Assembly (NCBI GenBank): GCA_029532625.1
Contig: JARFXM010000005.1
Location: forward strand, 1,922,001 to 1,986,000
Length of the DNA stretch: 64,000 nucleotides
Source of the DNA: Lomentospora prolificans
Taxonomy: Eukaryota > Ascomycota > Sordariomycetes > Microascales > Microascaceae
Direction of reading: 5' to 3'
A program made the translations under genes and the position numbers. This document shows, piece after piece, positions 22,701 to 36,460 of the stretch (positions within the stretch are counted from its first letter, which is position 1; each line of letters starts with the position of its first letter). A model generated the notes under the pieces. That model was given only the letters and a program-made list of their open reading frames with translations, searched no databases and was not told the origin of the DNA.

Positions 22701-25700
22701 CTTTTCCCGAGCGACTTCCCCATCTCTCAATCCATCAATCTCGGTCCTTCCCCCAATTAGCAGCTACGGAGAAACTCGAGATGAATGTTACGCTCGCTCG
22801 TGTAGAGGAAGGAGAAACTACGTACCGACCCCTCGGTGGTTGAGTCTATTATCGACTTGTAAATTGGTTTGTCCACAGAACTATTTCCATATCCTGTTCG
22901 TGAGCGACCAACGGAAGCTGATCTCCCCAACACTGGGATTGCAACGTTGGGTACGATGCGCCTGCGCCGCCACCGTTCGATCCTCTTGCTTCACGAGACG
23001 GCGTAACCACGATACCTTCCCGTGGCACACATAGATGAGTAAATAGTACAGCACTTTAAATATTATAGGCGGCTAAGCTTAAGCCTAATTCACAACGCCT
23101 GGCAACACCCGTCGTGGGGGAATATTTCCCGGGCATGATAGAAATATGATTCGGACACGGAAAGAAGACGAGGTCCAGATATCGAGGGCATAGTAGCCTA
23201 TTTTCGAGAGCCTAACTTTTTCCCAAAGTACCGTTGTGGAATCAGTCTCTTTGGCCACAGGGAACTTCCGGATGCCAGCTAGTGGCTGGGGGAAGGGCAT
23301 TTGGGGACACATTTCATTGAAATGCTTTTCAAACCTCGTTTGTTCTTTGGAGGACGACCTTCTGCTACGGCACTGAGTTCACACCTGCCTGGTTCATGTT
23401 ATAGGGATCGTCCTTCCACAGGGCAGCTACAGTGTCGACAGCGCCGGAGTAACAGCCTCATGAGTCGCCAGCATTACTGTACCTCTGCATCACCAAGCAT
23501 ACTCGAAGGACGTCCATCTATTCTATTCTGAGAACGTGCTTCTGGCCGGCATCTCCATGGTGTGTCACACCCATCTTCGAATGTCGCCCGTTACGCCGTT
23601 CCTCCGTCCCGCTGGGGATGTGGATGCTCTGTATATTGTCCATGGCTTGGTAGCTAGCAAGTACGCGGGCCCTTGCTGGGTCACAGCGAGCATCGAGGGA
23701 AGCATTGAAAAAAACAGCCACCCGAGCAATCGTGTATGAAATGCGGAACATTCCGGGACAGTCAACGTCGCGTCAGTCGCGTTGGTGGGGGTGTCCATCG
23801 CCTGATTCCAGACATTACCAGAGTCAAAGCTATGGTCGATGGTACCTTGGGACAGGCACAGACACTGGAGAGGGTAATAGTACTGCTTTCATGTTCAGGG
23901 TGGTAAAAACAGACCACCTATATTGAAGGGCATCACGAGTGACCATCCTTAAAACGTCATGCAGGAGTCAAATCCCCCTGTCGACGATAGAACGCACTAA
24001 AAAGTGTGCGCTAGCTCATATTCTGTCTAGTCGGCTAGGAATGAGTAGGGTCCAGACTACCAGAGTTGATGATACAGGCGGACAAGATCAATCGATGGCT
24101 TGCTTCTCTTTTCTTTTTTTGATGCTGTCGACAACCCGCCTCCCCCCTCTGACTTTTGAACTTTCAAGTCTCGTTGCGCATAGGCTAGGGCTCCATTCGG
24201 AACGGATCGACCTCTTGGTCCCTCGCGTGGCAATCACCGGCGCTGCATTCCCTCAGGTACGTTAGACAAAGATGCTATCTTGATACAGCTAGTGCCACAT
24301 CTTGGACGCCACGCCTGGGGTCATGAATACACTAAGCCGCGCCAGACTCACCTCTCCGCGACAGCACCTGAACAAGCAAGAGAGTACTACGGGCAGGCGA
24401 TACCAAGCTGGAAAAGTACCTAAATACCCCGTATAACTAAACGTGAAGACCCTCTGGGCAACACCGTGCGCTTGGGGGCCACTTTCGAGCCGTCTCCCCG
24501 CATTTCCCGTCCCCCGTCTCCGCTTTGTGTCTCGAGGTTGCGAGTCAAGCGGCATGCGACACTGTTACTTGCAACGGTTTTTACGACAGCAGCGCCACTC
24601 TCCAAAGACAAAATCGACGATCCTTCTCATTACCAGTTACCACGTCTGTAGAGTGTACCACATCCAAACGATAAAGTAACCCGCAAGGAACATCTCGAAG
24701 TCCCTCTCGTGCAGATCACACACTCTCTTTTCCATCGGCTTTCCCACGGTCCCCTCTCAAGAAAGATGAGTGCCAGAGAGGGGACAAGCTCGAAGACGGG
24801 GCGGGAAGCCCAAGCCCAGGCTTTGCAGTGAGTACTCTGCGCCTCCCAACCCCCACCTATCCGTCAATCAAAGACTGCAGCCCTTCCTTCTTTCCTTTCC
24901 CCAGTCGACGATCTTTGCCTTGAGGACATCTTGGTTTCCCCCGTCCATTCTCATGCCCCGTTCAAAGGAGGAAACCTGTAAGTAGTGGCTGGGAACGAAC
25001 TGCTTGTCGTACGAACAACGGAGAATAACCCCCCAGCGGCAGAGCCGGAAAAGGGGGGGAGGAAATAAAACAAGCGGGTGGCTCGCTCTGCGGTTCCCCC
25101 AATGGAAAACCAACAGGCTAAAAGACGCAATGCCCGTGACCAGGAAAACTGTCCCCTCCATATTGCCATTCGATATTCTTGTCTTCTTCTATGTTCTGTC
25201 TGTTCCTCTCTCTGATACGTCCGTTCCGTACAAATACCCTTCATGCAGCTGTAACGCCCCATGGGTGTGTTGCGTTGAAGCGAGCAAAAGAGAGCACGAG
25301 AGATCTCGGCGATTTTTTGTTTCCCTTTAAGCAGAGTAACACGTTTCATTGCCTCCCAGAGGGACCCGAAGGCCACTTGCGCTGCAGGAATAAATGGCTG
25401 GGAAGGAGGGAAAAGCCGACTCTCGATACGCGAAGTGGGAGGTTAAAAAGGTTTCCCCGTTCTCGGTGATACTCTCATCAATTGATGGTACAGGGAGATT
25501 GAGAGAGGCCGAACCGCCGGCCAGGCGTGTATAAATGAAATGTTTGGACATTGATTGTCGAGATCCAATCCCGTAACCATGAAAAGTTGAACGCGAAGGG
25601 TACGTTCTCGATTCCCATCCTTTTTCCTAATACCTTTCACATTGTTTCATGCAAGTATACAAGTAGCGTGCACACAAAGGCCATCGTTTGTGCCCGCACT

Positions 25701-28700
25701 ACCTGGCCGCACGGGGATCGGCGCGCCGAAGGGTCCGTTGAGGGTCTAATACCCGCTGCCGGTTAGGGACGGGCGGGATCATCCTGGACCTGGACCCTTG
25801 GCGTCCACTGTTCCTTGCCACCCAGTGTAATGTTGTACTTCCCTTCGAGCAACTAGAGCAAGGTACGTACGACCTCGGACCTGGACGATTTTTTGTCTTT
25901 CTCTCCAACAGGGAAGAGGGCAAAAAGGGTGCAAAGCGCTGATCTTTTTTCTGCACCTATGTAATAAGGTATACGTACAGCCATGGCAGGTGTCACTCAG
26001 TCGTCAGGACCCCAATCATCACGACTCGGTCAGGATCTGGAGCGGCCGGCATTTGTCGAGGCGGAGGAGACACTCAAGGCTATTGCCGGCAAAACGACGA
26101 TGAACATGATGAGAGAGGCTACTTGCCGACTGGGCTCCTTTGATATGTTTCCTATCACTGGGGTTCCGTCGAGTGTCGAACGCTTCGTTAAAAGAATATT
26201 CACATCATCAGGCTGCTGTGTGTTAACAGCCAGCTTAGACCCTCGCACCCTACCAAGAATAGATTCGCGTCCAACACCGCTCTCGGTATAGTCCCGTACC
26301 AGCCTAGCAAATTGCCATTGCCAGCCAGCAAGCCAACCAGCGCCAGCGACCGCTTAGCTAGCTCAAGAGATAGACTAGCCAGGCTTGGCCCTTTCTCCCC
26401 TCCTTGAAGCAACGGGATCGAGTGAAAAAGGTAAAAGCCAGCGGACACAGATCAATGTATCCACCTCTAGCAGGTTCGACTTGAAGCGAGCGAACCAATT
26501 CTGGCTTTTGATCGTCAGGGAGCTGAGACGTGCCTCACGGCAAAACAAAGAGACACAAAACAAGGGGAAGAGGAAAAAAAGAAAAAAAAAACTTAGATGA
26601 ATCCATGATTGTCTTAACAGAGGAGGCGGAAATGTAAATGGGCCTGATAGTGTGTGGGAACAGACTTCTTGCCAGAGCGTCAGTCAAGCTTTGAGCAACA
26701 ACCCAGCACAGCTGAATGGTGTGGATGGACCCCCACGCGAGGATGGGGAGGGGTACCTGGGTTTCCTGACCTTGGCTTCTCTCCACAGCTTGCCAAGATC
26801 CATTGAATGCTGGTCACACCCTCCTGTACCCCACTTCACCCTACCATGGCTGGCCATCCTGCACCGTCACTCAGTCAGCGGCGACTGCTCGCTGCTCCCA
26901 GGTGGCCTGGCATAGTGCTGAGTGCTTTGGGAGAGGTGCTGGGACTGTGGTCCGAGCATTTGATGATCCTTACGACGGAATACCTATACCTCCTCCAATA
27001 GCGTTGATGGTAGAGCTGCCTTTTCGTCCTTCTGGCCAGAAGAGCTCGACAACTCTTTCGCATCGAACCTGGTCCTTGTCGTGCTTTCCATTACCACTAG
27101 CGTAAGCAAACACTGACACAAGTGGGAATGTGCCCAGTGCGCGTGAAGGCTCGTAGTCTCCACCAGTGAAGAGTGACCCTCCGTGGCTCCAGAAGCCTGG
27201 CGGTGACGGGGTGGAAGCGACGTCCTGCAAGAACTGGACCTGCTCCTTGCGCCTGGGAAAACCCTATTCATACTTCGTGCTCTACTGCTGGCCATGTTCC
27301 AACCGCGAAAGATTCCCAGGGGGGGGCGGGGGGGGGGCAGGTGTAAAATTTACATCTGGCGGGCCAGCTAGCGGCATTACCTGGAGTAAGCACAGAGAAA
27401 ACCACCTTGCTTCTCCCCAGATTCTTCAAAGGAAACAGGCGATAGAAGAGCTTGAACATTTGCTCCGGGATGCGCAATCTCCCAGTGTTTTAAAACACGC
27501 GTCTACATATCATGGATTCATGTTCCGCGCCATGTAACTCTGGTCGTTCGATCAATGTTTCCACCACCCTGGCCTGGCTTAGTGGCAATGGCTGGCCAGG
27601 AATAGCCGGGGGTGACGGGCGAAAGGCGCAGTGAAAAGGAAGAAGAAAAAACATATATCTCGAGCCTTCTGATATCATACTACTTTTGTGTCGTTCCGAA
27701 CTTTACCACAATGCGGGTGTGTTAGTGAGAACGGATGCACGGTGGTCATGCTTTGAATTTGGAAATAGTACCCGATTGTCGGGGCTGCTGGCTGTGTAAA
27801 TACTAAATCTCTTAAGTCAATCAACAACGACCAGGCTTGAGGGGAGCAAATAATCTGGTAAGGCCACTTCGGGTGGTCTCCAACCTCGTCGATTTGTAGG
27901 CGATTGAGAGGAGCTCGAGCAGGGCCTTACCCCACCGGCTTACCGGAACAAGCAACCCATTCTCACGCGGACGCAGTCATCGCGTTTGGATCTCTCCGCC
28001 TCCTCGACGAGCGACGGGATGCCGGGTGCGGATTGCGATCTGTGGTGTAATGTCCTCTACACAATCCTTCGTGCACACCGTCCGGATGGGCTGTAATGCT
28101 GTCCGCCGGCCTAGCAAACAACTTTCTTCCCTTTCCCTCGTCCCAACGATACCAGGGGAAGGGGGAAGAAGATCAGCTGGCCAATGCGGTTTCAATCGGG
28201 ATTCCGTCATGCATGACCGGTGCCGCGACGTCGCAGTCAGGATTGTAAAGAAGCAAGCAATCAAGCATAGGTGGGTAATCAATCACTTCTCATTTCTTTT
28301 TCCAACGCTTTTCTTCCCGTTTCTCCCTTTGCATCCCTCACTGTCGCTAAGCGGATTCTTTGAGATTACTCGCACCCGCCAAGACCTCACGCTCCTAGTG
28401 CAGTGCTATGGTGCCCCAGTGGTACTGAAGACCTACCAGAGGCCCTGGCGCCGGTGTATCCACTACCAAGGAGCCCAATGCTGTCATCGAGCTGTTGCAG
28501 CGATTCTCTACTACCAGCTGCGACTTAAGTAGAACATCACTCAAGAAAACGCCGAGTTCTTGTTGTCTTCTCGGTCACAGTTACGAGCTCCCGGAGGAAC
28601 ATGCCTTCACTCATTCCTGGGAAGAGTGGCCCTCGTCGACTCAGAGCATTCGCCTATTCCGTGTCATTACGCATACCGTGCTGCAACCTAGCATCAGTGA

Positions 28701-31700
28701 CACTTGGCTTTCAAGCAACTAAGCAATCTTTTGGAGTTGCACAACTTTGCTAGCTCGATACCCATCAAGAGAAGTGCTCGAGAAACCTGAAGTCTAGCCC
28801 ACCAAACCAAACCGCGATGATACATAGTGATCGGCCGAAAGTTCTTTGCATCTCCTCCGGTGCCGCCAAGTTGATTTTTTTGGTGATTGGCTGGCCTTCG
28901 GTGAAAGCGGGGTGAGGATAGAAAAAGGATGAGGGGTCCAGCCGATCAGCACATTATCCGCCAGATCTCAACATACCGGCTGGCCGGTTGAAGATCACGT
29001 CATCTCTCTCGGTAGAACAGGCCAACAAGGAAATAATCAACTAACAGATTTAGCCAACGGCCTCTAGATGACCAAAATAACTTGGGGAAAGATCACGGGT
29101 CCGCAGCCTACCGACTCCCCACCGCGGCATCACTTACATGATCGTGCGTCGACGGGAATCGATCCATCTTAAAAGCCAGACCTGTCACGGCAGAGAGGCT
29201 TCTTGTAGAAAGATCCTTACGACCGACAGTATGCTTTGCATGGACAACGTGCACCCATGCCGGAGGGTGGACTCGGAGCAACTTCAAGGTAGTCCTGGGG
29301 AGAGATTGCCGATAGGGCTCAAGGGCGCACGAGAAGCCCAACGGCTCGTTGGGCCTTAGGAAAGAGGGGTAAATACGATGGAAAGTGCAGCAAGCCCTGT
29401 TTTTCTGACGTTGTGCAGAGTCGATATCTGATACTCTGAGTTGGCAGCATATGTCGACGACAATATGTAGGAAGACGGGGACCCAAAATCCATCTGGCAT
29501 AAAAGGCAATATGCCGATGTGACCCGACTAGAACCTCCCAGAGCTCCCCACCGACGGAGACCGGGGAAAGATGTGTAGATTTGTATATCTGCAAATTATC
29601 ATATCGAGTTGACATCATCGCGATGCTGCCGGACCGGCAGCGGACGCATTCCGGTGTATGGAGTCAAAGGAGACTTGATAAATTCTCATCCTGGCCTCAC
29701 ATGCTTTCACTCCGCCGCGCTAAGGGATCCCCACCCTCCATCTATGAAAAGGGAGACGGAAGGAGCAGGTTGTATGACCGCTGTTTTCCTTCCGATAGAC
29801 CGTCATACTTGCCTACAGCCATGGCACGTTGTTTCCCTGCTCATCACCATCGCCTTCCTTTTCGGGTCCTCCTTCGAGGAGTGGAGGAATGACGCGTAGC
29901 TCGTGCGGATCCCCTCGTGCATCACATATTGTGAGAGAGGCAGGAACGACGATGGGTCTTCCAAGCTTGCAACACTCCACTCTCGTCGTGATCTGTTGCC
30001 CCGGTGTGGCCTAGAATGGGCTCTGTCACACCGCCATATTCGTCACACAGACAACGATCTGAAGGGAAGTAGGGCTGGGAGCGGTGCTACAAAGCCACAA
30101 GGTCGCCCCATCCGGGGCAGTCCAAAGTCGGATTACGTCACATACTTTTTTCTCGGGTCGCATCTTCACACACGAAGAAACCCTCCAACTTATGCCTGAG
30201 CAAGAAAATTGCCGGTCAAGGCCGAGCGTCAAGCGCGTCGAGCGCGTGGCGTTGGGGCTGATATCCAACTCGAACATGAGGCGGGCAGCCAAGACGCGCA
30301 ATCCCAAGCGCTGCCACTGTTGTTCCTGTTGCTTCTTTTTTTTTTTTTGGTGGCTGTTTTCTGACCGTGCCGACAAACCCTACTCGGCACGGCTCATGGC
30401 CCTGCAGCCCCCCCGGCCGATATCTCACCGGTCCCGCACCGGTCAAGCCTCGAAGCCCCTTTCTGGCCAACCATAACCGCGCTCGTTACACAAATTGGTA
30501 TCGTTGCAAATGAGATATGAGGAACGCCCTTCCCTCGGTTAAAAAAAAAGCAGATCCTGGGGAATCAGGGTCCCGGCAGTCTGGAGAAGGATTCTGAACC
30601 CTGGTTTCCATTTCTGGTTGTATCCCATGTTTTCGAAGTGGTGGGGTCAGCTTTAGGGGGAAACAACGTTCCTGGAGGCGAGACGAAACGGTGTGTGATT
30701 ACCAACGATTCCATTATATTGGTTTGCTTCTTCGATATTGCGTTTCTATTGTGTCTAAGACTACTTTTCGAAATATCTCCAGCTCCTTGATTTCCTTGCG
30801 GCCCGCTTTCCAGCTCCGCCTCGGTGGCTGCCCCCTCGGCGCTCTTGAAGTGAGACAGTGTCTTATATGGCACAGAGCAGAGGACATGAGGCCTTTTGCA
30901 GATGTTCTCGACTAGCGCTCGCGCCCCAAGAGTGCAAGACTCCGTGGTAGCCTTCTAGCCATCTTCGAGAAAACGCTCCGGTCATCTCCTGGAGCATGTT
31001 GCAGAGGCTTCGAGCTTGTGCATGTTCAACCTGGGTGGGCAGAGTGAATCTTGAACTCGGTGAATTTTAAGAAGGGGGAATAGTTTTCCTTCAACGTTAC
31101 TTCAAGAAAGGAAATCAAGCGACCTGGGATATTTATCATCATCATCCATTTGGATTGATCATCGGTCGCCCTGTCTAGGTTGTGAAGAATGACAGATATC
31201 AGCTTTGCCTCATTTCCTACAAAGCCAGCTACACCCGACCTCAGCCCCAATTTCCCCACCGGTAACACCCAGTCCACCACCATCACGGTCGTCACGTTGC
31301 ACCGCTTAAACAACTGCGTCCCAAAGTTTCTCTTTCTCTCCAGCCCCCCTAACCGGTGTAGAGGATGGGCAAGGGCTCAATACTCATATCCCGCAGGCCG
31401 ACGTGCGGAGATATGATTTGGGTAGCACTGTCCACAGCGCTTTCAGTTCCCAGTACGATATAATATTATCTCCGAGCACGACAAAACCTCCACTGCATGG
31501 CTAAGCGGACTAGCATCCGGCGGGCTCGAACCGCGGTAAATTTCGTCCGACTTGGAGTACCGTTGGCCAGCACCAGTATGCGTGGATAACAATCTATGAA
31601 AATACCTAGAAGGCGACGGATGTGGAAGTTAATTGATTTGAGAACCGTATCATGATATGCGGGGAATATCTAGCCATAACCTTAGCTGAAAGTGCCTTCT

Positions 31701-34700
31701 TTTGTCACTAGCGTCATTGATCGAATCCCCCATTCGGAGTAGGGCGGGCGGAACGGCTTTACCGTTTCGGCTACGCATCGGGAGCATTTGCACTAACACG
31801 AAGCGCACGTTCTAGACCCACACGAGCTTGGAATTTGAGACGACGTTTCAATTGGTACGCTTTTCGATAGTTGCCGCAGGGTCAGTAAGAGCGACGGATC
31901 GATTCGAGAGTGTTGTAGCTCCTATGACAGATCATATTCATCCAAAGGATATCCGTCTGAAGGGCAGTCAATTTAATGGACGACGATCGTGGCAATACTA
32001 CGGCTCCCCGTCTGGGTCCCAGATACTTCTACTCCGCTCGTCCTTTTACTTTGTCGAGATGATAAAGAGCATTCACACCCGCCAAGGCGACGGATATGCC
32101 TGGGGCTCCCAGTACCATGGATTGAAAGATATCGAGGTATATAGACGTATAACATGGCGCATTACCTCGCTCCCGCAGATCTCCCCAGCTAGGCCTCCTC
32201 TTATGGATATTCAGCCCCAAAAAGCAAGTCAAGAGGACCACATGCATATCCTCTCACCGCCTCCTATGGGAGACTGACGTGGGACATGGGGTATGCCAGG
32301 GATAACATTGATTTTCAAGTGGACATACTCAGAGGATCTTATTGATTCGGCTCGTGAGTTTAACAGCCTGTTCCTTAACGAGGCCGAATACCATAGCCAA
32401 AGGCTGCTCGAAGCGACCTGCAGTGCTCGCGAGGGCCATACCGTCCAATCACCATCTATGGACTCCCCGTTGTGGAACCCGGTATGCCTACGCGATACGA
32501 GTTGGACCTCATGTGAGACCTGCTCCTTGCACAATTCGAAGGGCTAGAGACGCGGTGCGACTCAAGGTGAGCCATATAAGCCATGGCTTCGGGACCGAGT
32601 GTACTCGCGGCGAAGTTCATCACTCGATGCGGCCACTTCACACATGACGCCACTGCATGTCTCGACGCCCGCGGAGGTTGAGCAAGAGACAATAGTCACG
32701 ACCTCTTGGTCATTGCAATATATTGGCTTAGCTGAGGCGATGCACAGCATTCTGTTCATGAACGAACTGCGCTACCGCCCTCTATGCAGGGGACAAATTA
32801 AGAATTGGCGAGACTACGGCCTCGGGGGTTATTTGTCCGGATGTTTCGCCAGGCCATGCCCTCGTGCCTTAGCCTACAGTAAGGTGGCCACTGTGACTGC
32901 ACTGCATTCAATGATCGCCTTCGAATATCAGAATCTCAAGCTTTGTTCTCGGTGCGACGTTACGTTGGAATCGACTGCGTCATGGAATTGAGCGCCATCT
33001 ATCACCTCATCACTTAACTTCTGGTTGGGGATAAACCATGATGGAATGCGAATGTGAAATATGACTGCCCTTCGGCTTCTCGGTGTTTTTAGCATGGATA
33101 CCCAAGGGCGGAGTGCATTATTGTGCGCGGCGTGAAGGAGGGAGCTTATAGGCGTAAAGATCGAATGACCTTCATATCAATCAGCGTGGTGGCGGGCGTC
33201 CCTTGACGCTGTCGAGAGGGTTTTCACCCGTCACAAACGTACCATTCTTCCAGAGCTCGATGGCAATAGCTCAGAATCTATAGCCACTTTCGGAGGTTGT
33301 TCATGTTTTCCTTTTGAACCGACAATGGCGCATCCAGGGTACTGAAGATCACATATGCGCCTGGACATACCCAACATTATACCCAGCTTTCTAGCCCTGA
33401 GAAGATCATCAGGGCCACCACCTAATGGAGCGCTCCGAGCGGCCCTTTTGGATGTGGCCGGTTTAATCGCCGACTAGACGTCCAAGTACGGATCGCGGAG
33501 GATGAGAAAACTTGGTACTTGAGCCTAGTTCCTCTCCACAACCCATACCGGAGATTAGTATTTTCACCCGCGAGACACACCTCTCTTACAGTATGTGGGT
33601 AAAATTGCGAGAGAAGGAAACAAAAAAGAAGGTCAGCAAAGGCGGCAGGATCTTACTTTCTGCGCGGGAGCGAGGATAAATTCTGGCATCGGATAAAGCT
33701 ACGCCGATCAGATAGCAGCTGTCCCGCGCGCCAGCGCCCGGAAAAATTCTGCTCAGGGAAGTAGAATCGTCCTAGCGATTAGAAACCAACGAAGCAAGTG
33801 GAACTATTGCAGTGGAGTACAGCAGGCGGCTGTCTCGCTATAGGGCACGCTGACGACGCTGTCTCGGATGACGCATAAGCTGGAGATAAGCATCTCCTTG
33901 TAGCTTCCTTGGTTGTTCTTTTATGCTTATTTCTCGGTCTGACTATCTTTAAATGGCATTTCGTTTTGCTTCGATTAATATCGGCTAGGGGATGGATCAA
34001 CAACGGCGCGCGCCAGGCAAGGGATGTGGATGAGCGGTAGGTACTATGTGCAGTGTGCTGGCGTCATGAGATCAGACAAGGGCCGTTTTTCTCCGCTTAG
34101 GTAGCCGGAGTGGAGAACACAGGAGTGTGGGAAACGGGTACTCGTAGCACCTCGTCTTGGGCAGGTGAGATGAAGAAGGGTTGGATTTCTCAAAAGAGGT
34201 GCTGGGTCCTTGTTCTGCAACGAGTGTCTCACCCATGATACTCGTCTTCTTCCTCTTCTCACGCTCTCCTTCTCATTGGCTTTTAATCGTTAGGCATGGA
34301 TGGTTGAGGGTGGGTCGCCCTGGCGGGTCTAACTGTCCTCGATACTTTACCGGAGCGGATTTGTTCTTTCGACTCTGACACTACTCTCGCGCTGAAACTC
34401 TATTAGACCAGGCTGTTGGTGCCGAGGCCCGTAGTTGTTAAGCCTGTCTATGAGGCACGGTTGGGCCCAAGCAATCTCCCAACATATTTGGATATAGAAT
34501 GGCTCAAAGGTCCCAGTCGAGCAGCTCGCTAGGAAAGTAGGAGCAAGACAGGGAAACAACGAAAGGAGAGAAAAATGAAGAGAAAGAGTGAGGGTATATT
34601 CACGACCGAGTACTACCTGAGAGAAGGACCAAAAGAAATCCGACAGTGAGTGTGGGTGCAGAAAAGGGTACGAGGCGACAGGACTATGCTGCACCAGTGA

Positions 34701-36460
34701 TGATGTGGCGTCGGCGATCTTTGTTGGAAGGTACACTAGTGGGCGAGTCATGCGAAGATTTCGAGTAAAGGGGAAAGAGATGCGACTAGGATGTTGATTT
34801 AGGGAAAGGAGGGATGTGACGAGGACTGGATTTTCCTTCTTCTTACCAGTAGATGGAAGGGATCGGCGAGACCGCTGATGGGGACTGGACAGGCATGATC
34901 AGAGCAGAGCGTTAGAGAAGGAAAGGGGGCGGGGGCGTAAAGGACTGGTCCTTTTCCAGTCATTGATGGGGCGGAAGGGGGGTGGGAATCGTGCGGGTTG
35001 GGAGATCATGAAGTCTGAGGAGTCGAGAAGGAGGCCGGCAGAGATGTTTTGGTTGCTGAGAGCGTGAGGGTGTGCTCGCCGTTTATGCCTCTTTTGACTA
35101 CTTGATGCAAACCGCCATTGTTGGGGAATTGTGGAGGATGTCCTCTGCGGCCGATTGTATTGGGAGACCCCGGATGGTGAGCGGGTGCGATGCCCAACGG
35201 ACATGTAGAGAGTCGCGGAGGGTCTGTTGTGTTTGATGTTGTTGCTGGGCCTGGGGTATGTGACCGCAGATTCCGGAATCCCTGTGTTCCAAGGCCCGAG
35301 GCACGATAGTTGACGCGATTACCTACATTCATTCATGAAAGGAAGCAAGAGGATTCCAATCTATACGGGGAGATCCCGCTCATATGTAGCTTGACTAGGA
35401 GGTCTACGAGGGTTACGGGTTGATTGAGACACGGAGGTCGGAACAGCCTCTAGGGACCAGCCCAAACGCTCTTGGCACCGCAACGATCTATACATCTTTG
35501 TGTTGGCAAGGTGGGACGTCCGCTGAATGCTCGCAGTAAGCAGCTACCATGGTGAAGCTACAGAGATTGACTGGTGGCCGATGGAGAAATACAGCCCGTC
35601 TCTACGAATGAAGTGTATATCTGGCACCATCTCTTCACCAAGCAGAATCCAAATCGATACGGGGGAGAAGACGCGCCCCGTACACTACACCTAGATATAG
35701 AAGAAGAAAGTGTTTGAAAAGATCACAAAATCGCTCAATATCACGAAAACGGACAGAAAACCGACCAGAAGGCGAAGGAGAAAAAAGGAAAAAGAAAAGA
35801 GGGAAAAAGAAAAAAAAGGCTGCTGCTCACCGGAGGCTTCGAAACCCGCGAGGTCCTCGCAGAAAACCCCGAAAACAAACTTCAGTAGTTTGATAACTTT
35901 CTGAGCGCTCCGGATGACCCGCTGGGCCACCCGGTCGGCAGTGTTGGTGCTTGAGCTGCTCGGTTGAGAGTTCTTGCCCCAGATTCGCATATATGAGGAT
36001 ATAATTGCTTAAGGTCGTAGAGAGCCCCGGCGAAGAAGGTGCTTCGGAGATGAGTGATGCCTATTACTGCCGACCTGGGTATCTGTAAAGTGTTCAAAAG
36101 GCCAGGGCCTTCGGCAAGCTCATGCTGTATCCGGCGTCAAACACTCGCGAGAGTCCCTATAATGAGAGAGGAAGAAACAGCAAAGGGAACCATGGAACAG
36201 AAATACAGACTTGGGAATGAATCAAAGCATAATGCTTCCCCAAAACTATCTCTCCACACAAGGCAATAAGCAGCCTCCACCCTTATTCTTCTTTTCAATC
36301 ACACCTGCGAGTCCATCCATTTTACCATATGTTGTCTCTTCCTCTCTCCATCTTCTCGTTTAGAAGGTCCTAGGCCCGCGCATTCATCTTCAAAAAAAAA
36401 GTATGCGAACGACATTATCCTCTTTTTCCTTTTGCTTCCTTTACTCCACCATTTTCCCCT
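19798..36460. other. 16.7-kb interval without a supported gene
   Basis: No frame longer than about 170 residues occurs, none shows a domain, and I could not assemble a convincing spliced gene. Base composition is ordinary and lacks the TpA-rich RIP pattern of the island at 49.4 kb. Purine-rich plus-strand tracts at about 20080-21350 and 34540-35060 read as pyrimidine-rich on the minus strand, as in leaders of minus-strand genes. The first may belong to the transcription factor at 19797. Frames at 25983-26291 (a good ATG context but only 102 residues), 31828-32277 and 32599-32991 were considered as possible small genes or relics, and I cannot support them. A long regulatory region, non-coding RNAs or decayed genes are all possible. 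Confidence 0.5.
27319..27337 (+). repeat. Near-perfect oligo-G tract
   Basis: Eight G, one C, then ten G. Such a run is rare in this window and could form a G-quadruplex or be a length-variable, error-prone site. No gene context is known. Confidence 0.8.

Noticed and set aside
28026..28532. A 168-residue plus-strand frame in the silent interval
   Set aside because: Mixed low-quality composition, no domain, no supporting splice signals. A frame of this length is possible by chance in 16 kb.
31478..31530. tRNA-like string (GGCTAAGCGGACTAGC followed by GGGCTCGAACCG)
   Set aside because: The spacing and pairing do not give an acceptor stem or anticodon arm, so I cannot fold a tRNA.
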